From positions 310,001 through 374,000 of the forward strand of contig NZ_CP108462.1 in assembly GCF_036226365.1 (NCBI RefSeq): a DNA stretch of 64,000 nucleotides, read 5' to 3'. Positions 57,522-64,000 of the stretch are shown here, piece after piece. The notes under the pieces were generated by a model. The model was not told the origin of the DNA, did no database searches, and worked only from the letters and a program-made list of their open reading frames with translations. The translations under genes and the position numbers were made by a program. Positions within the stretch are counted from its first letter, which is position 1, and each line of letters opens with the position of its first letter. Source of the DNA: Streptomyces sp. NBC_01262. GTDB lineage: Bacteria > Actinomycetota > Actinomycetes > Streptomycetales > Streptomycetaceae.

Positions 57522-58412
57522 TTACGGTTTCGTCAGTCCGAGCAGGCGGGCGGCGTTCTCCTTGAGGATCTTCGGCTTGACCTCGTCCTTGATCGGCAGC
57601 TTGTCGAAGTCGGCGAGCCAGCGGTCCGGGGTGAGGACGGGGTAGTCGGAGCCGAAGAGGACCTTGTCCTTGAGGAGGGTATTCGCGTACTGCACGAGCT
57701 GCGGCGGGAAGTACTTGGGCGACCAGCCGGACAGGTCGATGTGGACGCCCGGCTTGTGGGTGGCCACCGCCAGCGCCTCGTCCTGCCAGGGGAAGGAGGG
57801 GTGCGCCAGGATGATCTTCATATGCGGGAAGTCGGCGGAGACGTCGTCCACGTGCAGCGGGTTGCTGTACTTCAGCCGGATGCCGCCGCCGCCCGGGACG
57901 CCCGCGCCGATGCCGGTCTGGCCGGTGTGGAACAGCGCGATGCAGCCGGTCTCCTCGATGACCTCGTACAGCTCGTACGCCACCGAGCGGTCGTTGGGGA
58001 AGAAGCCCTGGATGCTGGGGTGGAACTTGAAGCCCTTCACCCCGTACTCCTCCACCAGGCGGCGGGCCTGTTTGACCCCGGCCCGGCCCCGGAAGGGGTC
58101 GATGGAGGCGAAGGGGATGAGGACGTCGGCGTTGGCGGCGGCGGCCTCGGCGACCTCCTCGTTGGGGACGGGCGCGGTGCCGGTGGCGGACTCGGCGTCC
58201 ACGGTGAAGATGACGGCGGCCATCTTGCGCTCGCGGTAGTACGCGGCCGTCTCCTCCAGGGTGGGCTTGCGCTTGCCCTCGACCTTGAAATAGGCGCTGG
58301 AGGCGTCGTGCAGGTCGTCGTCGAGGGAGGAATGGCCCTTGGAGGAGACCTCGGCGTGGGTGTGGACGTCGATCGCGACGAGCTCATCGACATTGATGGC
58401 CGGAGCGGTCAT
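57522..58412 (-). CDS. Amidohydrolase_2 family protein (ACMSD-like)
   Basis: This 296-aa TIM-barrel metalloenzyme of the ACMSD/gamma-resorcylate decarboxylase group has the HxH motif VAIDVHTHAEVSS, the conserved KGFKFHPSIQGFFPND, IALFHTGQTGIG, KIILAHPSFPWQDEAL and the catalytic Asp in LFGSDYPVLTPDRWL. Members hydrolyse C-C or C-N bonds or decarboxylate. Start ATG 58412. It lies 5 bp downstream of the SDR gene and 11 bp upstream of the ligase gene. Confidence 0.9.
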   Translation of the reverse strand: MTAPAINVDELVAIDVHTHAEVSSKGHSSLDDDLHDASSAYFKVEGKRKPTLEETAAYYRERKMAAVIFTVDAESATGTAPVPNEEVAEAAAANADVLIPFASIDPFRGRAGVKQARRLVEEYGVKGFKFHPSIQGFFPNDRSVAYELYEVIEETGCIALFHTGQTGIGAGVPGGGGIRLKYSNPLHVDDVSADFPHMKIILAHPSFPWQDEALAVATHKPGVHIDLSGWSPKYFPPQLVQYANTLLKDKVLFGSDYPVLTPDRWLADFDKLPIKDEVKPKILKENAARLLGLTKP

Positions 58413-58417
58413 ACGGA

Positions 58418-59341
58418 TCAGGCCTCCGGGAACTTGGGCGCCGGGATGCCGACGCTCTGCGGCTCGCGGCCGACCGAGGTGTGCCAGGTGGCGGCGATGC
58501 CGTCCGGGGTCCAGCCGCCGTCGGCGTACGCCACCGAGGCCTCCTGGGGGTGCGACCAGAGGGCGAGCTTGTCGCCGCCGATGCCGATGCACTGGCCGGT
58601 TACGTCGCGGGCCGCGTCGGAGGCGAGGAAGGGGATGAGCGCGGCGCAGTCCTCGGGGGTGCCGAAGCCCTCGCCCTTGCGCAGGAAGTCGGGGAAGGAC
58701 TCGCCGCGGCCGAGCGCCTCGATGTAGGGGGCGAAGGCCGGGATGGTCTCGGTCATGGCGGTGGCGGCGACGGGCACGATGGCGTTGACCGTGATGCCCG
58801 CGCGGCCCAGTTCCATGGACCAGGTGCGGGTCATCGCGGCGATGCCCGCCTTGGCGGCGGCGTAGTTGGTCTGGCCGAAGTTGCCGCGCTGGCCGGCCGG
58901 GGAGCCCACGAGGATCAGGCTGCCACCTTCGCCCTGCTCGCGCAGCCGCACGGCGGCGGCGCGGGCGAGGGTGAAGGTGCCCTTGAGGTGGACGCCGATG
59001 ACGGCGTCGAAGTCCTCGTCGGTCATCTTCCACAGCACCTTGTCGCGCAGGATGCCGGCGTTGGTGACCAGGATGTCCAGCCGGCCGAAGGCCTCCACGG
59101 CGCGGTTGACCAGGCGCTCGGCGGCCTCGGTGGTGCCCACGGCGACGGCCTCGGCCACGGCCCTGCCGCCGGCCTCGGTGATGGTCTTGGCGGCCTGCTC
59201 GGCCACGGCCTCGTCGAGGTCGTTGACGACCACGGCGGCGCCGGCCTTCGCCAGCGCGGTGGCGTAGGCCAGGCCGAGGCCGCGGCCGCTGCCGGTGACG
59301 ACGGCCACCTTGCCGGTGAGGTCGATGGGGGCGTTCGACAC
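58418..59341 (-). CDS. SDR oxidoreductase (3-hydroxyacyl-CoA dehydrogenase type)
   Basis: This 307-aa dehydrogenase has VAVVTGSGRGLGLAYATALA, the NAG motif LVTNAGILRDKVLWKMTDED, the catalytic Ser region LILVGSPAGQRGNFGQTNYA and the YAAAK lysine. The RDKVLWKMTDEDFDAVIGVH segment and the extended C-terminus resemble the dehydrogenase domain of MFE-2-type multifunctional enzymes of beta-oxidation. Start GTG 59341. First gene of the four-gene CoA operon, divergent from MarR/IclR regulators. Confidence 0.93.
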   Translation of the reverse strand: MSNAPIDLTGKVAVVTGSGRGLGLAYATALAKAGAAVVVNDLDEAVAEQAAKTITEAGGRAVAEAVAVGTTEAAERLVNRAVEAFGRLDILVTNAGILRDKVLWKMTDEDFDAVIGVHLKGTFTLARAAAVRLREQGEGGSLILVGSPAGQRGNFGQTNYAAAKAGIAAMTRTWSMELGRAGITVNAIVPVAATAMTETIPAFAPYIEALGRGESFPDFLRKGEGFGTPEDCAALIPFLASDAARDVTGQCIGIGGDKLALWSHPQEASVAYADGGWTPDGIAATWHTSVGREPQSVGIPAPKFPEA

Positions 59342-59409
59342 GACTTTGTGTCCCTTCGGGAGGGGGCGAAGAGGGGGTCAGGAAGGGTGACTGAAATAGA
59401 AGCTAAGAC

Positions 59410-59434
59410 CAATCATTGTTGTCGTCAATAGTTG
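59410..59434. promoter_or_regulatory. Putative MarR/IclR operator
   Basis: Two near-identical palindromes, CAATCATTG (59410-59418) and CAATAGTTG (59426-59434), lie 16 bp apart in the 107-bp region between the CoA operon and the MarR gene. Confidence 0.5.
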
Positions 59435-59448
59435 TCCGAGACCTCGGC

Positions 59449-59964
59449 ATGCCCCATGCTTGGGAAAGCAGCACCGAACCTGACCCGAACCTGACCCTGG
59501 AGCACACGATCGCTGACACCGAGGTGGACGCGCCCTGGATGCGCGGTCTGCACGCCGACACCGGCTATCTCCTCTACCGGCTCGGACTCCAGTCCGGCCG
59601 CCTGTTCAACAACAGCCTTGAGGAGTACGGCCTCCGACTGCGGCACTACGCCCTGCTGCGCTACCTCGCCACCGTCGAGGGCGCGCTCCAGCGCGAGCTC
59701 AGCACCCGGCTCGGCTACGACCCCAGCGCCATCGTCAGCCTCGTCGACGACCTCCAGGGCCTCGGCCTGGTCGAGCGCCGCCCCTCCCCCGGCGACCGCC
59801 GCAGCCGGATCGTCGTCCTCACCGACCGGGGCCGCGACGTGCTCCGCGACACCGACAAGGCCGGCCGCCGCGTCACCGACGAGCTTCTCGCGCCCCTGGA
59901 CGCCGCCGACCGGGACGCCCTCCACGCGCTGCTCCAGCGGGTGGCCGACGCCGACCAGGGCTGA
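59449..59964 (+). CDS. MarR-family transcriptional regulator
   Basis: This 171-aa winged-helix regulator has a helical N-terminus (TGYLLYRLGLQSGRLFNNSL), then QRELSTRLGYDPSAIVSLVD as the recognition helix, DLQGLGLVERRPSPGDRRSR as the wing, and a C-terminal dimerisation helix (LDAADRDALHALLQRVADAD). Start ATG 59449; a TTG at 59416 is possible but less likely. It is divergent from the CoA operon and 3 bp before the IclR gene, so the two regulators are co-translated. MarR proteins commonly sense aromatic acids or their CoA thioesters. Confidence 0.92.
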   Translation: MPHAWESSTEPDPNLTLEHTIADTEVDAPWMRGLHADTGYLLYRLGLQSGRLFNNSLEEYGLRLRHYALLRYLATVEGALQRELSTRLGYDPSAIVSLVDDLQGLGLVERRPSPGDRRSRIVVLTDRGRDVLRDTDKAGRRVTDELLAPLDAADRDALHALLQRVADADQG

Positions 59965-59967
59965 GCC

Positions 59968-60726
59968 GTGACGGTACGCACGGCCGCCGACCGGCTGCTC
60001 GCCGTACTGGAGGCCTTCGACCACCGGCATCCCACGCTCTCGCTCACCGAGATCGCCCACCGCGCCGACCTGGCCCTGGCCACGGCGCACCGCCTCGTCG
60101 CCACCCTGACCGCCTGGGGCGCCCTGGAGCGCGACGACTCCGGCGGCTACCACGTGGGCCTGCGGCTGTACGAGCTGGCCGCGCTCGCGCCGCGCGGGAT
60201 CGGGCTGCGGCAGGCCGCGATGCCGTTCCTGGAGGACCTGTACGAGGCCACCCACGAGAACGTCCACCTCGCGGTGCGCGACGGCCTCGAAGTCGTCTAC
60301 ATCGAACGGCTCTCCGGGCGCTCGGCGGTCGGCGTACGCAGCCAGGTGGGGGCCCGCTGGCCGCTGCACGCCACCGGCGTCGGGCTGGCCCTGCTCGCCC
60401 ACGGCAGCCCCGCCCTCCAGGAGCAGGTCTGCGGGCAGACCCTGACCGCCTTCACGCCCTTCACGGTGACCGACCCGGAACGGCTGCGGCGGATGCTCGC
60501 GGACGTCCGGCGGGCCGGCTGCGCCGTCAGCGACCGCCAGATCACCGACGACGCCCTGTCGGTGGCCGCGCCCGTACGGGGCCCCCGGGGCGATGTGGTG
60601 GCCGCCGTCTCGGTCGTCGTCCCGGTACTCGGCGCCCAGACCCAGGCCCTGGTCCCCGCCGTCCGCGTCGCCGCGCGCGGCATCTCCCGCACCCTGGGCT
60701 GGCAGCCCGCGCCCGGCGACGGCTAG
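59968..60726 (+). CDS. IclR-family transcriptional regulator
   Basis: This 252-aa regulator has an N-terminal winged helix (DRLLAVLEAFDHRHPTLSLT, then EIAHRADLALATAHRLVATL) and the C-terminal GAF-like effector domain (THENVHLAVRDGLEVVYIER, then LHATGVGLALLAHG, and SVVVPVLGAQTQALVPAVRV). Start GTG 59968, 3 bp after the MarR stop. The last 142 bp (60558-60699) are duplicated at 62593-62733. A 20-bp perfect hairpin starts at its stop codon. It likely co-regulates the catabolic operon. Confidence 0.92.
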   Translation: MTVRTAADRLLAVLEAFDHRHPTLSLTEIAHRADLALATAHRLVATLTAWGALERDDSGGYHVGLRLYELAALAPRGIGLRQAAMPFLEDLYEATHENVHLAVRDGLEVVYIERLSGRSAVGVRSQVGARWPLHATGVGLALLAHGSPALQEQVCGQTLTAFTPFTVTDPERLRRMLADVRRAGCAVSDRQITDDALSVAAPVRGPRGDVVAAVSVVVPVLGAQTQALVPAVRVAARGISRTLGWQPAPGDG

Positions 60727-60780
60727 GACCTGTCCGGGCGATCATGGCCGGGGCCGCCCCTGATCGCCCGGACAGGTCCT
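60725..60780. terminator. 20-bp perfect hairpin terminator
   Basis: AGGACCTGTCCGGGCGATCA (60725-60744) pairs perfectly with 60761-60780 around a 16-nt loop, between the convergent IclR and LLM genes. It overlaps the IclR stop codon. Confidence 0.85.
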
Positions 60781-60786
60781 AGGGCG

Positions 60787-61722
60787 TCAGACCTCCATCA
60801 TCTCGCGTACCAGGGGTGCCACCTCGGTGCCGAAGAGCTCGATGTTGGTCATGACCGCGTCGTGGGACATGCCGTTCATCCCGTACTTCAGATCGAAGCG
60901 GGTCGCGCCCAGGTCCTTGAGTGTCGCCGTGATCTTGCGGGCCACCGTCTCGGGCGACCCGACGTGCAGGGCGCCGCCGGGGCCGACGTCGCGCATGAGG
61001 GACTCACGGGTGGGGGCGCTGAAGCCGCGCTGCCCGGACACTTCGCGTATCACGGCCTCGAAGGCGGGCAGGAACTCCTCCACCGCCTGCTCGTCGGTGG
61101 CGGCGACATGGCCGGGCGCGTGGACGCCGACGGGCCGCGGCGGCCGGCCGAACTTCTCCAGCGCCCGCTGGAACAGCTGTGAGAACGGCGCGAAGCGGGC
61201 CGTCTCACCCCCGATGATCGCCAGCATCAGCGAGAAACCGTACCGGGCGGTCCGAACCACCGACTGGGGGCTGCCGCCGACGCCGACCCAGGTCGGGATC
61301 GAACCCGACTCGCTGCGCGGGTAGACCGCCAGACCGTCCAGGGGCGCGCGGGTGCTGCCGGACCAGGTGACGGGCTTCTCCCGGAGGAGTTCGGCGAACA
61401 GGCCGAGCTTCTCCTCGAACAGTTCCTCGTAGTCGTCCAGGTCGTAGCCGAAGAGCGGGAAGGACTCGGTGCTCGATCCCCGGCCGAGAATCACCTCGGC
61501 GCGACCGCCGGAGACGCCGTCGAGCGTGGCGTAGCGCTGGTCGCCGATGGCGAAGTGGTCCAGGCCCACCTGGTCGGCGAGTACGCCTTCGCCGACCAGC
61601 CGGCGGATGGTCTGGCCGTGCGTCAGGGGCCGGCCCTCGGCGTCGTTCGTCACGTCGCCGAAGGTGTCCAGCCCGAGTGTGATGTCCGTACCGCCGGTGC
61701 GGTCGTTCGCGGTGTCGGTCAT
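60787..61722 (-). CDS. LLM-class flavin monooxygenase with apparent internal deletion
   Basis: This 311-aa luciferase-like protein (family usually about 350) opens ITLGLDTFGDV and has RAEVILGRGSSTESFPLFGY, TWVGVGGSPQSVVRTARYGF, GVHAPGHVAATDEQAVEEF and LHVGSPETVARKITATL, all typical. However, VGLDHFAIGD is followed directly by QRYATLDGVSGG. In homologues about 45 residues stand here (EHHRxDFAVSAPE..., strand and helix of the barrel), so an in-frame deletion near 61539 is probable. It would remove part of the flavin pocket; activity is doubtful. GAAGGAG precedes the ATG. It lies 45 bp downstream of a MarR gene. Confidence 0.8.
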   Translation of the reverse strand: MTDTANDRTGGTDITLGLDTFGDVTNDAEGRPLTHGQTIRRLVGEGVLADQVGLDHFAIGDQRYATLDGVSGGRAEVILGRGSSTESFPLFGYDLDDYEELFEEKLGLFAELLREKPVTWSGSTRAPLDGLAVYPRSESGSIPTWVGVGGSPQSVVRTARYGFSLMLAIIGGETARFAPFSQLFQRALEKFGRPPRPVGVHAPGHVAATDEQAVEEFLPAFEAVIREVSGQRGFSAPTRESLMRDVGPGGALHVGSPETVARKITATLKDLGATRFDLKYGMNGMSHDAVMTNIELFGTEVAPLVREMMEV

Positions 61723-61767
61723 GTCGTACTACTCCTTCTCCTGCGACTGCGCCTCGCGCCTGGCGCG

Positions 61768-62232
61768 TCAGGTCGCGATGCGCCGCAGCGCGTGGACGAG
61801 CCGGTCCAGGTCGGCGCCTTCGAGGTGGTCGAAGATGTGGCGCCGGGCACTGGCCAGGTGGGAGGGCCAGGCCTCCTCCAGGCGGGCGAGGCCGGCATCG
61901 GTGAGAACGGCGTTCCACCCGCGGGCGTCCGCCTCGCACCTGACCCGTTCGATCAGCCCCTGCTTCTCCAGGCGGGTGACGACGCGGGTCATCCCGCTCA
62001 GCGAGAGATTGCAGACGGCGGCGAGTTCGCTCATCCGCATCAGCCGGTGCGGGGCCTCGGACAGATACATGAGCGTCATGTACTCGGACAGCGGCAGGCG
62101 CTGCTCGTGGGTCATGTCGGCGTCAACCACACGGGGCAGGACGATCATCACCCGGCCGAGCTCGCGCAAGAGCGCGTCCTCGACCGCGTTCAAGGGGCGC
62201 AGTGGCTGCTCTGGCTGCTCGGCGATCGGCAT
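61768..62232 (-). CDS. MarR-family transcriptional regulator
   Basis: This 154-aa winged-helix protein looks complete: LPLSEYMTLMYLSEAPHRLM, then MSELAAVCNLSLSGMTRVVT, RLEKQGLIERVRCEADARGW, and the C-terminal helices AWPSHLASARRHIFDHLEG. Start ATG 62232. It lies between an LLM oxidoreductase gene (same strand) and a divergent FMN-reductase gene, so its normal job is probably to control a two-component flavin monooxygenase pair; both enzyme genes are damaged while the regulator is intact. Confidence 0.92.
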   Translation of the reverse strand: MPIAEQPEQPLRPLNAVEDALLRELGRVMIVLPRVVDADMTHEQRLPLSEYMTLMYLSEAPHRLMRMSELAAVCNLSLSGMTRVVTRLEKQGLIERVRCEADARGWNAVLTDAGLARLEEAWPSHLASARRHIFDHLEGADLDRLVHALRRIAT

Positions 62233-62245
62233 GTTTTACATAGTA

Positions 62246-62263
62246 CTTGCTTGACGCAGCAAG
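62246..62263. promoter_or_regulatory. Putative MarR operator
   Basis: CTTGCT and AGCAAG half-sites form a perfect 6-6-6 dyad in the region between the MarR gene and the FMN-reductase remnant, 13 bp from the MarR start. Confidence 0.55.
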
Positions 62264-62308
62264 CATATTTCTGTGGACCGGATTACAGAGAGTGACACGG
62301 AGGACACC

Positions 62309-62566
62309 ATGACCAGAGAGGCCGTCGCCCGCTGGGTGCACGAGGTCGCCTCTCGGCGCACCGACGCCTCGTTCGACGGCTATGTGATGGTGACGCCGGA
62401 TTACAACCACTCCACCTCCGGCGCGCTGAAGAACGCCATCGACTTCCTGTACGCGGAGTGGAACAACAAGGCCGTCGGCTTCGTCAGCTACGGCTCGGCC
62501 GGCGGCACCCGCGCCGTGGAGCACCTGCGCCCGAGCCAGGCGCTGGCCCCGTTGCGCGCCGGCTGA
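62309..62566 (+). pseudogene. NADPH-dependent FMN reductase remnant with in-frame deletions
   Basis: GGAGG and ATG 62309 open an 85-codon frame, less than half the usual roughly 185 residues. The pieces read REAVARWVHEVASRR, then directly SFDGYVMVTPDYNHSTSGAL, then KNAIDFLYAEWNNKAVGFVS and YGSAGGTRAVEHLR, then QALAPLRAG. In intact relatives a GSTRxxR flavin-phosphate loop precedes REAVARW, about 40 residues stand before SFDGYV, and about 45 lie between EHLR and the final ALAPLRAG. Three in-frame losses at about 62315, 62369 and 62531 are therefore inferred. It has lost FMN binding and is probably non-functional. Confidence 0.75.
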
Positions 62567-62592
62567 GGGGCAGCGCCGGCGTGGCGACCGCC

Positions 62593-62733
62593 GTCGGTGG
62601 CCGCGCCCGTACGGGGCCCCGGGGCGACGTGGTGGCCGCCGTCTCGGTCGTCGTCCCGGTACTCGGCGCCCAGGTCCAGGCCCTGGTCCCCGCCGTCCGC
62701 GTCGCCGCGCGGGGCATCTCCTGCACCCTGGGC
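62593..62733 (+). pseudogene. Duplicated 3' fragment of the IclR gene
   Basis: This 141-bp stretch matches 60558-60699 of the intact IclR gene at about 95 percent by eye, in the same orientation. It encodes the VAAPVRG...VVVPVLGA...ARGI end of the effector domain. A one-base loss in the run after ACGGGG (six versus five C) shifts its frame, and it has no start, so it is a dead copy. The flanks do not match the IclR gene. It sits between the FMN-reductase remnant and a repeat shared with the 52 kb region. Confidence 0.85.
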
Positions 62734-62779
62734 CGGCTGAGCAGCCCGGGGCACTTGTCTTCTGCGCCGGCCCCGGCAC

Positions 62780-62831
62780 GACGGCCGGAGGCCGGCGCAG
62801 CCTCCCGAAGCAAGCGAAGCGCCCGCGAGGG
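62780..62831. repeat. Interspersed repeat, inverted match to 52196-52247
   Basis: This 52-bp element (GGCCGGAGGCCGGCGCAG...AAGCAAGCGAAGCGCCCGCG) matches the repeat field at 52 kb in the opposite orientation at 49 of 52 positions. It lies immediately upstream of the end of the alcohol dehydrogenase gene. Confidence 0.85.
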
Positions 62832-62845
62832 TGGCATGAAGAGAG

Positions 62846-63952
62846 CTAGAAGCGGAGGACGGGCTTGATGGTGGCGCCCGACACGACGTCGGCGACGGCC
62901 TGGCCGATCTCCTCGAACTTGTAGTGCTTGACGAGCCGGTCGACCGGCAGCCGCCCGGACGCGACGAGGTCGACCAGCACCGGGATGAGGGACTGGGTCT
63001 CGCTGTCACCGAGGGTGAGGCCGACGACCCTGCGGCCGGGGATCATGAAGTTGACGTCGATGGGGACGGTGGTGCCGAAGGCGGGGGCACCGACGATCAC
63101 GGCGGTGCCGCGGGCGGCGAGGGTGCCGACGGCGGCGGCGAGCACGCCGGTGTTGCCGGTGGTCTCGACGACGCCGTTGGCGCCGGCGCCGCCGGTGATG
63201 TCGGCGACGGCCTCGGCGAGATCGGCGCCGGTGGTGTCGACGGTGTGGGTGGCGCCGAGTTCACGGGCCAGGGCGAGCCGCTCGGGGACGCGGTCGACCG
63301 CGATGATGCGGGTGGCCGGGGTCAGGCGGGCGGCCATGACGGCGGACAGGCCGACCGCTCCGGCGCCGGTGACCACGATGGCGTCGCCGGGGCGGGGCTG
63401 GAGGACGTTCCAGACGGCGCCGACGCCGGTCTGTACGCCGCAGCCCAGCGGGGCCAGCAGGTCGAGCGGGGCGTCGGCGGGGACCTTGACCAGGCTGCGC
63501 TCGTCCACCAGGGCGTGCCGGGCGAAGGAGGACTGCCCGAAGAAGTGCCCGCCGAGGTTCTCGCCGTCCCGGCTGAGCGTGGCGGAGCCGTCCGCGCGGG
63601 TGCCGCCGATGAGGTTGAGCGGAAGCCAGGTGGCGCAGTAGGCGGGGTGGCCGTCGCGGCAGTTGGCGCACGTGCCGCACGAGGTGAAGGACAGCAGCAC
63701 CTGGTCCCCCGGCCGGACCCGGGTGACGGCGGAGCCGGTGGCCTCGACCACGCCCGCGCCCTCGTGGCCGAGGACCCCGGGCAGCGGGAACGGGAGGTGG
63801 CCGCCGGCGACGCCGAGGTCGGTGTGGCAGACACCGGCGGCGACGATGCGTACGAGCACCTCGTCCGGGCGGGGGTCGGCGAGTTCGACGTCGCTGAAGG
63901 TGAAGCCCGCGCCCGCGGATTCGACGACGGCGGCGGCAGTGGTGGTGGTCAC
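62846..63952 (-). CDS. Zinc-dependent alcohol dehydrogenase (aryl/benzyl-alcohol type)
   Basis: This 368-aa MDR-superfamily enzyme has the catalytic zinc site AAGVCHTDLG and PGVLGHEGAGVVEATG, the structural zinc cysteines SCGTCANCRDGHPAYC, the dinucleotide fold VVTGAGAVGLSAVMAARL, and PLGCGVQTGVGAVWNVL. The glycine-rich substrate loop and GGHFFGQSSFARHALV are typical of XylB/AdhC-like NAD-dependent aryl-alcohol dehydrogenases. Start GTG 63952 with GGAG upstream. It is the last gene in the window, downstream of repeats and pseudogenes on its 3' side, and appears intact. Confidence 0.94.
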   Translation of the reverse strand: MTTTTAAAVVESAGAGFTFSDVELADPRPDEVLVRIVAAGVCHTDLGVAGGHLPFPLPGVLGHEGAGVVEATGSAVTRVRPGDQVLLSFTSCGTCANCRDGHPAYCATWLPLNLIGGTRADGSATLSRDGENLGGHFFGQSSFARHALVDERSLVKVPADAPLDLLAPLGCGVQTGVGAVWNVLQPRPGDAIVVTGAGAVGLSAVMAARLTPATRIIAVDRVPERLALARELGATHTVDTTGADLAEAVADITGGAGANGVVETTGNTGVLAAAVGTLAARGTAVIVGAPAFGTTVPIDVNFMIPGRRVVGLTLGDSETQSLIPVLVDLVASGRLPVDRLVKHYKFEEIGQAVADVVSGATIKPVLRF

Positions 63953-64000
63953 GTGGACTCCTGCGGTGGTGTGACGGTACGTCGGAGGGGGCGGGCGCCG

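Overview
The window is high-GC chromosomal DNA from an actinomycete, almost certainly a Streptomyces or close relative. The evidence is very high third-position GC, frequent GTG starts, GTGA/ATGA translational coupling, leaderless-type promoters, and typical Streptomyces families: DUF397/XRE/ATPase triads, RbpA with a SigR-type promoter, roadblock proteins, class F sortase, and a ydaO riboswitch upstream of a LysM cell-wall hydrolase. I see no rRNA, tRNA, CRISPR array, transposase or prophage. All functions below are read from sequence motifs and recalled family knowledge; no search was run.

Layout. 1-2.4 kb: an AbaA-like regulatory triad (DUF397, XRE/DUF5753, HATPase anti-sigma-type protein) and a conserved 56-aa protein. 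2.4-8.7 kb: ferredoxin, F420/PPOX oxidoreductase, GNAT, exonuclease III, a STAS protein overlapping an ECF sigma factor with a SnoaL-like tail, an MFS exporter with a suspicious 5' end, and a GltD-like flavoprotein. 8.7-16.6 kb: SNF2 helicase with a tiny remnant of its usual SWIM-protein partner, a TPM-like membrane protein, ankyrin and DUF3291 proteins, and a small membrane protein followed by an FtsK-like ATPase with a degenerate P-loop. 16.6-22.8 kb: MocR/YczE divergent pair and a surface locus (class F sortase, OafA/SGNH acyltransferase, Asp/Gly/His-rich SPHTG surface protein). 22.9-28.1 kb: MFS, rbpA, fxsA-like, ppm1 and lnt. 28.5-36.4 kb: two YtcJ-like amidohydrolases around an Lrp regulator, a crotonase/CaiB pair, a Zn-ribbon protein and an acyl-CoA dehydrogenase. 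36.7-39.3 kb: lipoprotein, then a cluster of three roadblock/LC7-type proteins with a PATAN/DUF4388-like protein and no GTPase. 39.8-44.4 kb: GGDEF-EAL protein coupled to a DUF574 methyltransferase, then a transglycosylase-LysM-M23 hydrolase under a c-di-AMP riboswitch. 44.7-52.1 kb: P450, ThuA protein, a DeoR-MFS-HAD unit, aldo-keto reductase and two SDR-type proteins. 52.1-54.1 kb: an intergenic repeat field and a GH43-ricin secreted glycosidase. 54.2-60.7 kb: aroQ/TetR, then a CoA-ester catabolic operon (MaoC, acyl-CoA ligase, amidohydrolase, SDR) divergent from coupled MarR and IclR regulators. 60.8-64 kb: a decaying two-component flavin monooxygenase locus (LLM enzyme and FMN reductase, both apparently with in-frame internal deletions, beside an intact MarR), a duplicated 3' end of the IclR gene, a repeat shared with the 52 kb field, and a zinc alcohol dehydrogenase.

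Themes. Second-messenger control is concentrated at 39.8-44.4 kb (c-di-GMP enzyme next to a c-di-AMP-switched cell-wall hydrolase). The roadblock/PATAN cluster is the best candidate for an uncharacterised signalling module. The right-hand 3 kb and the SNF2/SWIM junction show gene loss by deletion with reading frame retained, and duplication of a regulator fragment.
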